A DNA stretch of 7,380 nt from Clostridiales bacterium (GCA_021200075.1 JAJQGZ010000059.1:1-7380); one strand, 5' to 3'. Positions 1 to 7,330 are shown, numbered from the stretch's first letter. Program-made: numbers and translations. The notes: a model not told the origin generated them from the letters alone.

Positions 1-1474
1 GCATAAACCAATGCGTAAACAATTATCCATATAAGCAATGTAATAATTGTATCAGTCTTTGCATATAACATTATAAGAGTGCCGACTATAAACGGTACAA
101 TCATTCCCAAAAGCTGTTTGAATATATTTTTCCAGAAAACAATGACATTAATATTCATCTTTTTATGATAAACGATATTCATAATGATACCGTTAGCCGT
201 AACAGCAGTAATGGCAGTTCCCACTGCTGCACCCACTGCTCCCCAGACCTGGCAAAGGTAAATTGTTAATCCTAAGTTAAAGAGTGCACCGATAAACAAA
301 ATAATTGATCCGTAATAATGTCGATTTTCAGCTCTTTGAATTTCAATTCCGACATTTTCAATAAGCGGAATTGTTCCGGTAATAATACGCATTACGGCAA
401 CAAGATATGCATCATCATAACCTTCCCCTGCCCACAGATAAATAAAATCTTTACCGAAAAATACAACGCCGGAAGCAATAAGTGCAAGAACAAGAAACTG
501 GATTCTTCCTACCTTGGTAAAAAATTCAGTCAGTACTTTTCTCTGATTATTTTCATCATCAGCGGTGGTATTGACAATTCGGTGAACCCTGGGGACAAAT
601 ACACTTGAAATCTGCGTTGAAAAGCTTTGGTAATGGCTCGCAAGAGAAGCGCCAACAGCATAAACAGCTACATCGGCAGTACCGCAATAACGAGCGATAA
701 TAACATTATCAAGGCCGCCGTTTACTTGGTCTACTATAAGATTAAATGCAACAAGACCCGAAAATGCAAAAATGCTTTTAAACAAACCTTTCTCCCAATG
801 ACCGAAAGAAGCACGCATTTTCAACCTGCCAAAAGCATAATAACGATTTACAGCGGTAAAAATAACATTAAAAGCGAGTGACAACGCCGTCAATCCTACC
901 GCTCCGTATCCCATAAGTATCAGCGGAAGCTGAAGAAGCGGATTAAGTACGGTTTTTATAATACCTGTGGTTTTGGTGAAGATATACCTTTCATGGGCGG
1001 TTATGTATGCACTTATACCGGTTGAAGCAAATGAAAGAAAAAGACTGATTGACGAAATTAAAAGCATTATCCTTGCTTTTTCCTGTTCAGCAGATGTAAG
1101 CCCGGTACCAAAAATCATATCAAGATTGAACATCAGGAAAATACCGCACAAGAATGCAATTATTCCGATAACAAAATAAACCGTAAAAAACAATCCGTTA
1201 AGCTTATTAATCTTATCTTCTTCATTTTTTAGCTTATACAATGTATAATAGCGAATATATGCACTTGAAAAGCCAAAATCTAAAACACTCAACATCCCGA
1301 TTGTTGAGGAAACGGTATTATAAAGTCCGTATTCATTCTGCCCAAGTATTCTCAGCATAACCGGGGTATACAGCAACGATATTAAAATTCCCACTGCTGT
1401 TTGAGAATAGGACAAAACTACTCCTGTTTTAAGTTGAGTGGAACTGTTAATTTTTTTTTTTCTCTCTTACCCAT
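1..1474 (-). CDS. Polysaccharide flippase (Wzx/MOP type), partial at 3' end, frame broken in poly-A near start
   Basis: The minus strand is open from about 1466 to the window edge, roughly 480 codons, so probably only a few dozen C-terminal residues at most are missing. The product is a multi-spanning inner-membrane protein. Its N-terminus (STQLKTGVVLSYSQTAVG, then TPVMLRILGQNEYGLYN and LDFGFSSAYIRYY) is typical of Firmicutes oligosaccharide/lipid-linked sugar flippases of the MOP superfamily, which move undecaprenyl-linked glycans across the membrane. Many hydrophobic segments are visible, for example FFTVYFVIGIIAFLCG and, near the edge, LLIWIIVYALVY. The best start is ATG 1474-1472, preceded by AAAGG and AGGA. 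However, the 11-A run just inside the gene puts that ATG one base out of frame with the flippase, and reading from it stops at TAG 1420-1418. In the flippase frame a TAA lies at 1469-1467 with no ATG until 1358. TTG 1415 is a possible alternative start. The gene follows a small unknown gene by 72 bases. The family call is firm, but the sugar substrate cannot be told. Confidence 0.85.
1451..1461 (-). repeat. A11 homopolymer tract inside flippase start region
   Basis: Eleven consecutive A's on the coding (minus) strand lie 13 bases after the flippase ATG. The frame downstream of the tract matches the conserved flippase N-terminus only if the tract has 12 or 9 A's. Tracts of this length are prone to polymerase slippage and also to sequencing error. 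For comparison, the A9 tract inside ychF (6665-6673) keeps its frame. Confidence 0.9.
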
Positions 1475-1546
1475 AAAATCCTGACCTTTAAAATTTAATA
1501 TAAATATTAATCAATCCGCTGCTATAAACAATCCGTTTTTAAGCTT

Positions 1547-1954
1547 TTATACACCAAAAGGTGGGGAGGCATCTTCAACTGTATATTCAATGCCGTTTTC
1601 ATCACACCATGCTTTTAGCTTATCCAACACATATTTGCTTTCAAAGTCGGCAAAGCCGTCGGAAATTTCCGAATAAGCATTAAAATATTTCCAAAATGTA
1701 TTGACATATTCATCACTGCCGAGCCTTGAAAATACAGCGCTCAGCTTTTTATTTTCAAGTGTTTTAACATAGGCTCTGATTATTTCCTCATTGCTTATTG
1801 TAAGATAAGGAATAAAGCCGTTTGAAATCAAAGCGGCGTCATTGTCGCTCAAATCCTCGGAAGAATGAACGGTGCCGTCAGTCCTTGAAAACCAATATTC
1901 GCCTGTTGAACCCCAGACGCACCGCATAGATTTTTCGTTAATTACAAGGTTCAT
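1547..1954 (-). CDS. Hypothetical protein, 135 aa, possibly UPF0158-like
   Basis: I do not firmly recognise this gene. It encodes a soluble, acidic 135-residue protein without a signal peptide or membrane segment. It is rich in aromatic residues (WGSTGEYWFSRTDG near residues 14-27; FWKYFNAYSEISDGFADFE in the C-terminal half) and ends with a helical stretch, LDKLKAWCDENGIEYTVE. The last part, a helical region followed by an aromatic residue and a W-C-x-E-N-G-I motif, loosely resembles the C-terminus of UPF0158 proteins. That is an impression, not a proven match. The ATG at 1954 has a good GAGG ribosome site seven bases upstream. It starts 15 bases after the leuD stop, so it is probably the last or next-to-last gene of the ilv-leu transcript. 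Nothing in it suggests an amino-acid enzyme. It is very probably a real gene, given its start signal and tight packing. Confidence 0.8.
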   Translation of the reverse strand: MNLVINEKSMRCVWGSTGEYWFSRTDGTVHSSEDLSDNDAALISNGFIPYLTISNEEIIRAYVKTLENKKLSAVFSRLGSDEYVNTFWKYFNAYSEISDGFADFESKYVLDKLKAWCDENGIEYTVEDASPPFGV

Positions 1955-1969
1955 AGCAATACCTCAATA

Positions 1970-2452
1970 TTATTTATCTATAGAATTCATAAGACCGCCG
2001 TTTTTGATTATATTCTGAATAAAATCAGGGAATGGCTGTGCCTTATATGTTTTATTTGCAGTAACATTTGTAATAATACCGCTGTCAAAATCCACCTCAA
2101 CGGTATCGCCGGATTTAATATCGTTTGCGGCTTCTTCACACTCAAGAATAGGCAGACCGATATTAATAGCGTTCCTATAAAAAATGCGTGCAAAGGTGGA
2201 AGCAATTACACAGGAAATACCGCTTGCTTTAATTGCAATAGGTGCATGCTCTCTTGAAGAACCACAGCCAAAATTCGCCTGTGCCACCATAATATTGCCG
2301 TCTTTTACTTTATTAACAAAGTCCGCATCAATACCTTCCATACAATGTGAAGCAAGCCATTTGTCATCACTCTTGTTAAGATAACGTGCGGGGATTATAA
2401 CATCGGTATCAACATTATCACCGAACTTATGTACAGTACCTTTTACTTTCAC
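1970..2452 (-). CDS. leuD: 3-isopropylmalate dehydratase, small subunit
   Basis: LeuD is the small swivelling subunit of isopropylmalate isomerase. With LeuC it converts 2-isopropylmalate to 3-isopropylmalate in leucine synthesis in the cytosol. Three family blocks are visible: GDNVDTDVIIPARYL (residues 11-25), NFGCGSSREHAP (60-71, with the GSSRE substrate-binding loop) and FARIFYRNAINIGLP (87-101). The YLNKSD sequence after the first block fits the short archaeal/clostridial LeuD class. At 160 residues it is full length for that class and shorter than the roughly 200-residue enterobacterial form. The start is GTG (2452-2450), not ATG. It is well supported by AAGGAGG seven bases upstream, which overlaps the leuC stop, so translation is probably coupled to leuC. 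A related homoaconitase small subunit is possible by sequence, but the ilvBN and leuC neighbours favour leucine synthesis. Confidence 0.95.
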   Translation of the reverse strand: MKVKGTVHKFGDNVDTDVIIPARYLNKSDDKWLASHCMEGIDADFVNKVKDGNIMVAQANFGCGSSREHAPIAIKASGISCVIASTFARIFYRNAINIGLPILECEEAANDIKSGDTVEVDFDSGIITNVTANKTYKAQPFPDFIQNIIKNGGLMNSIDK

Positions 2453-2459
2453 AGTCTTG

Positions 2460-2466
2460 CCTCCTT
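2460..2466 (-). promoter_or_regulatory. Ribosome binding site deciding the GTG start of leuD
   Basis: AAGGAGG on the minus strand lies seven bases before GTG 2452. Its first two A's are the last two bases of the leuC stop codon TAA. This full-strength site makes the GTG the start rather than any later codon. Confidence 0.8.
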
Positions 2467-3724
2467 ATATATTTCTCGGGTCTGCAATATAACCGCTGAC
2501 GGCAGAAGCCGCCGCAACCGCAGGAGAAGCAAGGTAAATTTCCGATTTTACATGACCCATTCTGCCGACAAAATTGCGGTTAGAGGTTGAAACAGCCTTT
2601 TCTCCGCTTGCAAGAATACCCATATGACCGCCGAGACACGGGCCGCAGGTGGGAGTTGATACAATTGCTCCAGCTTTGATAAATATTTGAGCAAGCCCTT
2701 CTTCGATGCATTGAAGATATATTCTTTGCGTAGCGGGAATAACTATACAGCGTACACCTTTCGCAACTTTTTTATCTTTCAATATCTGTGCGGCTATACG
2801 CATATCCTCCATACGACCGTTTGTACAAGAGCCCATAACGACTTGGTCAATTTCGATTTTTCCGAGTTCGTCAACGGTTTTTGTGTTTTCAGGCAAATGA
2901 GGACAGGCAACAGTCGGTTCAAGTGACGAAAGATTAATTTCAACGACGCTGTCATAATCGGCATCATCGTCTGCTTCAAATATCTTATATTCCTTTTCGC
3001 TGCGGTCTTTGACATAATCAAGAGTAATATCGTCAACCGGGAAAATTCCGTTCTTAGCGCCGCATTCTATTGCCATATTTGAAATACACAGGCGGTCGTC
3101 CATTGAAAGTTCTTTTATTCCGTCACCGGTAAATTCAAGAGATTTATAAAGAGCACCGTCAACACTTATCATACCGATAAGATGAAGTATAACATCCTTA
3201 CCGCTGATATACGGCGCTTTTTTGCCGGTTATAATCACTTTTATAGCAGACGGCACTTTAAACCAAGCCTTGCCGGTAACCATACCTGCCGCCATATCAG
3301 TAGAACCTACTCCGGTGGAAAAAGCACCGAGTGCGCCGTATGTACAAGTATGTGAATCCGCACCGATTATACAGTCGCCGCAGGTTACAATGCCCTGCTC
3401 AGGCAAAAGAGCGTGTTCGATTCCCATATTCCCGACATCGTAATAATGGAGTATATCATATTTTTTTGCAAATTCACGCACTTGCTTACAATTTTCAGCC
3501 GATTGGATATCCTTATTAGGCGTAAAGTGATCCATAACAAGCGATATCCTGTTCTTATCAAAAACAGAAGTTTTGCCGAATTTATTCATTTCATTAATAG
3601 CGACCGGAGAAGTAACATCATTGCCGAGAACCATATCAAGATTCGCTTCAATGAGCTGACCTGCCGTAACGCTGTTAAGACCCGAGTGAGCAGCAAGAAT
3701 TTTCTGCGTCATTGTCATTCCCAT
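2465..3724 (-). CDS. leuC: 3-isopropylmalate dehydratase, large subunit
   Basis: LeuC is the aconitase-fold large subunit that carries the 4Fe-4S cluster of isopropylmalate isomerase and works as a complex with LeuD. The three cluster cysteines are seen in GSCTNGR (Cys300) and TPTCGPCLGGHMG (Cys360 and Cys363). Other family blocks are VMDHFTPN (63-70), GIEHALLPEQG (101-111) and GADSHTCTYGALGAFSTGVGS (from residue 121). At 419 residues it is full length for the short clostridial/archaeal class; the enterobacterial form is about 466. ATG 3724 is chosen because AGGTGAT ends five bases upstream. Two further in-frame ATGs (codons 3 and 5) are possible but less well spaced. The gene follows ilvN by 32 bases and its stop codon is embedded in the leuD ribosome site. 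No key residue appears to be missing. Confidence 0.96.
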   Translation of the reverse strand: MGMTMTQKILAAHSGLNSVTAGQLIEANLDMVLGNDVTSPVAINEMNKFGKTSVFDKNRISLVMDHFTPNKDIQSAENCKQVREFAKKYDILHYYDVGNMGIEHALLPEQGIVTCGDCIIGADSHTCTYGALGAFSTGVGSTDMAAGMVTGKAWFKVPSAIKVIITGKKAPYISGKDVILHLIGMISVDGALYKSLEFTGDGIKELSMDDRLCISNMAIECGAKNGIFPVDDITLDYVKDRSEKEYKIFEADDDADYDSVVEINLSSLEPTVACPHLPENTKTVDELGKIEIDQVVMGSCTNGRMEDMRIAAQILKDKKVAKGVRCIVIPATQRIYLQCIEEGLAQIFIKAGAIVSTPTCGPCLGGHMGILASGEKAVSTSNRNFVGRMGHVKSEIYLASPAVAAASAVSGYIADPRNI

Positions 3725-3756
3725 AATTTATCACCTATTAATCTATTAATTATAAA

Positions 3757-4269
3757 TTAAATATTATCTGTGAAAGAGCCTTCTCCTCTTTCAAGTGAAG
3801 TAACGCCGGTACGAGCAAGTTCGACTATTGAAAAGTCCTTTTCAATGTTTTCGATAAACTCGTCAATAGTGCTTCCCTGACCGGTAAATTCAAGAGTAAT
3901 GGTAGTTTTGGAAATATCGAGAACTCTTGCTCCGTAACGAATGTTAAGAGAAAGCAACGCATTTTTCTGCTCAATTCCCTGTGCGTGTACTTTTACAAGC
4001 AAAAGCTCGGAAAATACAGATTTTTCTTCTTTAAGCTCCGCAACTTTTTTAACAATTTCAAGCTTGAGAAGCTGTGATTTAATCTGCCTGACATTTTCAG
4101 ACTCAGTATATGCTTCTACCGTCATTCTCGAAAAAGCGGGGTCTTCCGTCTCACTGACGGTAAGTGAACTGATATTGTATCCCCTTCTCGAAAATAGACT
4201 TGCTACACGCTGCAAAACGCCGGCGGCATTGTCTACAAGAACGGATAAAACAAGCTTTTCTTCAGCCAT
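3757..4269 (-). CDS. ilvN: Acetolactate synthase small (regulatory) subunit
   Basis: This is the regulatory subunit of acetohydroxyacid synthase. It activates the IlvB catalytic subunit and in the family confers feedback inhibition by valine. An N-terminal ACT domain spans about residues 5-80 (LSVLVDNAAGVLQRVASLFSR, then GYNISSLTVSETEDPAFSRMTV). It is followed by the C-terminal small-subunit domain (LLLVKVHAQ, then FTGQGSTIDEFIENI). Asn14 and Gly17 occupy the positions equivalent to the valine-site Asn and Gly of enterobacterial IlvH, so valine control is likely, though inferred. The product is 170 residues, usual for the family. The start at 4269 is preferred over an ATG six bases earlier (4275) because AAGGAGG lies eight bases from 4269 but only two from 4275. 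It starts 13 bases after ilvB ends. Also called ilvH in some species. Confidence 0.95.
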   Translation of the reverse strand: MAEEKLVLSVLVDNAAGVLQRVASLFSRRGYNISSLTVSETEDPAFSRMTVEAYTESENVRQIKSQLLKLEIVKKVAELKEEKSVFSELLLVKVHAQGIEQKNALLSLNIRYGARVLDISKTTITLEFTGQGSTIDEFIENIEKDFSIVELARTGVTSLERGEGSFTDNI

Positions 4270-4277
4270 AATCATTT

Positions 4278-4284
4278 CCTCCTT
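4278..4284 (-). promoter_or_regulatory. Ribosome binding site deciding the ilvN start
   Basis: AAGGAGG on the minus strand overlaps the ilvB TAA and lies eight bases before ATG 4269. The other ATG at 4275 is only two bases away, too close for initiation. The junction TAAGGAGG is the same as at leuC-leuD. Confidence 0.8.
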
Positions 4285-5944
4285 ACATTTCTTCTATAAT
4301 ATCGGCGGCTGCTCCGCCCGGAGGTATCATCGGTAAAACATTGCTGTCCGGTGAAATATAGCAGTCGATAAGCACGGGCTTACCGCACTCGCAAGCTTCT
4401 TTTATAACGTCGTCAATTTGGCTGTTATTTTCTATTCTTACACCTCTGACACCGAACGCTTCCGCTACCTTAACAAAATCAGTCGCTCTTTGCGGGTCAG
4501 TATCGGCAAATCTGTTTTCATAAAAAATCTTCTGCCACTGACGAACCATACCCAATACGGTATTGTTCATAATTATCATAATAACCGGAATATTGTACGA
4601 AGCAATTGTTGCAAGCTCGGAAAGATTCATATGGAAACCGCCGTCACCTGCAAACATAACAACCTTACGCCCCGGACAACCTACAGCGGCGCCGATTGCG
4701 GCACCCATTGAATATCCCATAGTACCGAGACCGCCTGAGGTTAAAAGCGTACGGGGAAGATTGTATTTATAAAACTGCGCCACCCACATCTGGTGCTGAC
4801 CGACATCAGTAACAACTATCGTATCATCGGGAGTATATTTATCAACAGCTTCAATAAGAGTTTGCGGATTAACGAAATCGCCTATTTGATTCTGCTTAAA
4901 CGGACGCTTCCAAGAATCAATACATTCTTTCCATTCACTGTGGTCGCACTGTTCAATTGCTCTTGTAAGATTGGGGATAACTTCTTTCACGTCACCTCTG
5001 AGATGATAATTTGAGTTAATATTCTTATCCATCTCGGCGGCGTCAATGTCTATATGTAAGATTTCCGCATTGGGAGCAAATTTTTTCCTGTTACCTGCAA
5101 CTCTGTCCGAAAAACGGGCACCCGCAACAATAAGAACATCACAATCGTGCGCAGCCATATTGGCTTCATATCTGCCGTGCATACCTATAAATCCTAGATG
5201 AAGCGGATGATTATACGGAAATTCGCCAAGCCCCATAAGTGAGGAAACTACAGGAGCGTCAAGCTTTTGTGCAAAGGTTATCAAATCTTCTCCAACCTCG
5301 GAAGAGATTGCACCGCCTCCTACATAAATAAGAGGCTTTTTCGCATTGTTTAAAAGTTCAACAGCTCTGTCAAAACAGCTTTTTTTTGGTTCAACAGCTT
5401 CATCAGGTAACTGCTTAGGCTGAGGTGTATACTCACATACTGCGGCTGTTATATCCTTGGGAATATCAACAAGAACCGGTCCTTTTCTGCCCGATATTGC
5501 AATTTTAAAAGCAGAACGGATTGTATCTGCAAGCTCTTCAACGCTGTTTACCATAAAGTTATGCTTTGTAATCGGCATAGTAATACCCTTAATATCAATC
5601 TCCTGGAACGAATCGCGACCGATAAGGGATGTTGCAACATTACAAGTAATTGCTACCATCGGGATAGAATCCATATATGCTGTGGCGATACCTGTAACAA
5701 GGTTTGTTGAACCCGGCCCCGAAGTTGCAAAGCAGACTCCGACTTTACCTGTAGCTCTGCTGTAACCGTCAGCGGCGTGTGAAGCACCCTGCTCGTGAGA
5801 AGTGAGTATATGCTTGAATGTATCGCCGTACTTATAAAGCTCGTCAAAAATATTGAGTATAGTTCCGCCCGGATAACCGAAAATTGAATCAACGCCTTGT
5901 TCCTTTAGCGTTTCAAGAACTATTTGCGAACCGTTAAGTTTCAT
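4283..5944 (-). CDS. ilvB: Acetolactate synthase large (catalytic) subunit
   Basis: IlvB is the thiamine-diphosphate enzyme that condenses two pyruvates to acetolactate, or pyruvate with 2-oxobutyrate to acetohydroxybutyrate, the first common step of branched-chain amino-acid synthesis. Visible in order are the N-terminal ThDP domain with IFGYPGGTILNIFDELY (21-37) and the catalytic glutamate Glu51 in SHEQGASHAADGYSRATG. Next come the GARFSDRVAGN block (275-285) of the FAD-binding middle domain and VGQHQMWVAQ (381-390). The ThDP/Mg motif starts GDGGFHMNLSEL (433-444) and ends at NN (460-461). GMVRQWQ, with Trp470, is the tryptophan conserved in anabolic AHAS enzymes. At 553 residues the length is normal. 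The anabolic form is favoured over catabolic AlsS by the FAD-type block and the adjacent regulatory subunit. ATG 5944 has AAGGAG eight bases upstream. It is the first gene of the cluster. Confidence 0.97.
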   Translation of the reverse strand: MKLNGSQIVLETLKEQGVDSIFGYPGGTILNIFDELYKYGDTFKHILTSHEQGASHAADGYSRATGKVGVCFATSGPGSTNLVTGIATAYMDSIPMVAITCNVATSLIGRDSFQEIDIKGITMPITKHNFMVNSVEELADTIRSAFKIAISGRKGPVLVDIPKDITAAVCEYTPQPKQLPDEAVEPKKSCFDRAVELLNNAKKPLIYVGGGAISSEVGEDLITFAQKLDAPVVSSLMGLGEFPYNHPLHLGFIGMHGRYEANMAAHDCDVLIVAGARFSDRVAGNRKKFAPNAEILHIDIDAAEMDKNINSNYHLRGDVKEVIPNLTRAIEQCDHSEWKECIDSWKRPFKQNQIGDFVNPQTLIEAVDKYTPDDTIVVTDVGQHQMWVAQFYKYNLPRTLLTSGGLGTMGYSMGAAIGAAVGCPGRKVVMFAGDGGFHMNLSELATIASYNIPVIMIIMNNTVLGMVRQWQKIFYENRFADTDPQRATDFVKVAEAFGVRGVRIENNSQIDDVIKEACECGKPVLIDCYISPDSNVLPMIPPGGAAADIIEEM

Positions 5945-5974
5945 CTTCCTCTCTCCTTTTATACCATATTCTTA

Positions 5975-5989
5975 AATTTTCTAAATAAT
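5975..5989. promoter_or_regulatory. Possible CodY operator in the ilvB leader
   Basis: AATTTTCTAAATAAT matches the CodY consensus AATTTTCWGAAAATT at 12 of 15 positions. It lies between the predicted ilvB promoter and the ilvB start, where CodY could block transcription, and ilv-leu operons are classic CodY targets in Firmicutes. The surrounding DNA is very AT-rich, so a chance match is quite possible, and no codY gene is in view. Confidence 0.3.
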
Positions 5990-6010
5990 TTTATTAGATA
6001 TAAAAGATAT

Positions 6011-6037
6011 ATTATATTATTTACCTCTTAATGTCAA
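6011..6037 (-). promoter_or_regulatory. Predicted sigma-A promoter of the ilvB-leuD cluster
   Basis: On the minus strand a perfect TTGACA (6037-6032) is followed by TATAAT (6016-6011) at 15 bases, or by the weaker TAATAT (6014-6009) at the ideal 17. This leaves a leader of only about 60 bases before ilvB, too short for a T-box or a usual attenuator with leader peptide. Control is therefore more likely at initiation or by a repressor. Confidence 0.6.
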
Positions 6038-6121
6038 GTGTCTATTTAATTACAAATTGACAAAGAAAACTGATTTTTGACAGTTGTATTTACATATATA
6101 TCAATATTTTTAATTATTTTC

Positions 6122-6150
6122 TTGTAAAAAATGTTGTTTTGTTTTATACT
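6122..6150 (+). promoter_or_regulatory. Candidate promoter of ychF
   Basis: TTGTAA (6122-6127) and TATACT (6145-6150) are 17 bases apart and about 80 bases before the ychF start. Other candidates are a perfect TATAAT at 6155-6160 with a poorly spaced TTGTTT (15 bases), and a perfect TTGACA at 6077-6082 with TATCAA 16 bases on. Which is used cannot be decided from sequence. Confidence 0.4.
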
Positions 6151-6169
6151 CATATATAATGTTGCTTCG

Positions 6170-6192
6170 TCGGTATGTTTTACCTGTACCGA
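6170..6192 (+). other. Short inverted repeat in the ychF leader
   Basis: TCGGTA (6170-6175) and TACCGA (6187-6192) form a six-base dyad with an 11-base loop, downstream of the candidate -10 boxes and 40 bases before the start codon. It could be a weak RNA hairpin or an operator. It has no match to a known riboswitch that I can see. Confidence 0.35.
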
Positions 6193-6218
6193 TTTACAAT
6201 ATTTATTTTTATAATAAC

Positions 6219-6224
6219 AAGGAG
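6219..6224 (+). promoter_or_regulatory. Ribosome binding site deciding the ychF start
   Basis: AAGGAG lies eight bases before ATG 6233. An in-frame GTG at 6224 overlaps this site and so cannot be the start. Confidence 0.8.
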
Positions 6225-6232
6225 TGTCAGCT

Positions 6233-7330
6233 ATGAAATTAGGAATAGTCGGCTTGCCGAATGTAGGCAAAAGCACACTTTTTAACGCAATAACAAATGC
6301 AGGCGCACAAAGTGCAAATTATCCTTTTTGCACAATTGAGCCAAATGTGGGTATGGTGAGCGTGCCTGACGAAAGGCTTGATAAGCTTGCTCAAATGTAC
6401 AATCCGGATAAATTTACTCCCGCAACTATTGAATTTGTCGACATTGCAGGTCTTGTAAAGGGAGCTTCGCAAGGTGAAGGACTCGGAAATAAATTCCTGT
6501 CACACATAAGAGAAGTTGACGCAATAATTCATGTCGTAAGATGCTTTGAAAATGACGATATAACACATGTTGTCGGAAACATTGACCCGGCAAGAGATAT
6601 TGAAACAATCAATTTAGAGCTTGTCCTTTCAGACCTTGATATATTAACAAGAAGAATCAACAGCAAAAAAAAAGCAATGAAAGGCGACAAAAAGATTGCC
6701 GGCGAAGTCGATTTCCTTGAAAGACTGTTAAGTGAAATGGAAGAGGGCAAGACCGCAAGAAGCGTAGAAATAAGCGACGACGAGATGGAATATCTTAAAG
6801 AAGTTTCACTCCTAACCATAAAGCCGGTTATTTATGCCTGCAATATGGGAGAAAATGATTTTGCAGACGGAATAAAAAATAATGAATACTACAAGACGGT
6901 TGAAAAAATAGCCGCATCTGAAAGTGCCGAAACTTTGCCGATATGCGCACAAATAGAAGAAGAAATCGCACAGCTTGACGAGGAAGAAAAGCGGCTTTTC
7001 CTTGCGGATATGGGGCTTGAAAACAGCGGTCTTGACAGACTTGTTAAAAAGAGCTATTCCCTGCTTGGTCTTATATCCTATCTTACCGCAGGCAAACCCG
7101 AGGTAAGAGCATGGACAATCAAGAAAGGTACAAAAGCTCCTCAGGCAGCAGGTAAAATACATACGGATTTTGAAAGAGGGTTTATACGAGCAGAAGTTGT
7201 TTCGTTTGACGACTTAATGAGTTCGGGAAGTATGAATGCCGCCAAAGAAAAAGGTCTTGTCCGTTCCGAGGGCAAGGATTATGTTATGAAAGACGGAGAC
7301 ATTGTTCTTTTCCGCTTTAATGTTCAATAA
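6233..7330 (+). CDS. ychF: YchF/OLA1-family redox-regulated NTPase
   Basis: YchF belongs to the Obg-related P-loop NTPases, is found in nearly all organisms, and associates with ribosomes; in studied species it modulates stress responses and translation. From ATG 6233 the protein has 365 residues, the family norm. The P-loop is GLPNVGKST (7-15) and the switch II motif DIAGLVKGASQGEGLG begins at residue 70. The G4 motif is NMGE (204-207) in place of NKxD; in this family that change favours ATP over GTP. A charged helical arm lies between the P-loop core halves (about 125-190) and a C-terminal TGS domain follows (about 275-363, with AWTIKKGTKAPQAAGKIHTD). The gene is divergent from ilvB and stands alone before a strong terminator. 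An A9 tract within it (6665-6673) is in frame. Also named engD in older literature. Confidence 0.97.
   Translation: MKLGIVGLPNVGKSTLFNAITNAGAQSANYPFCTIEPNVGMVSVPDERLDKLAQMYNPDKFTPATIEFVDIAGLVKGASQGEGLGNKFLSHIREVDAIIHVVRCFENDDITHVVGNIDPARDIETINLELVLSDLDILTRRINSKKKAMKGDKKIAGEVDFLERLLSEMEEGKTARSVEISDDEMEYLKEVSLLTIKPVIYACNMGENDFADGIKNNEYYKTVEKIAASESAETLPICAQIEEEIAQLDEEEKRLFLADMGLENSGLDRLVKKSYSLLGLISYLTAGKPEVRAWTIKKGTKAPQAAGKIHTDFERGFIRAEVVSFDDLMSSGSMNAAKEKGLVRSEGKDYVMKDGDIVLFRFNVQ

Noticed and set aside
318..1179. Three plus-strand open frames (318-608, 627-881, 967-1179)
   Set aside because: They lie antisense to the continuous flippase frame, have unlikely compositions and no ribosome sites; they are shadows.
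1475..1546. Separate promoter or terminator in the gap before the flippase
   Set aside because: TTGTTT with AATATT at 17 bases is weak, and there is no hairpin followed by a T run. Read-through or an independent start cannot be told apart.
3725..3777. Internal promoter before leuC, suggested by TATAAT at 3754-3749
   Set aside because: The position 17 bases upstream reads TCTTTC, which is no -35 box. The stretch is simply AT-rich and the gene is within a compact operon.
2184..5765. Plus-strand open frames opposite leuD, leuC, ilvN and ilvB
   Set aside because: All are antisense to genes with clear family motifs, and their translations resemble no protein.
5945..6008. T-box riboswitch or leucine/valine-rich leader peptide before ilvB
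   Set aside because: The predicted leader is about 60 bases, with no small start-stop frame and no hairpin pair; it is too short for either device.
6224..6232. GTG start three codons before the ychF ATG
   Set aside because: The GTG overlaps the AAGGAG ribosome site, and family members begin MKLGIVGLPNVGKST.
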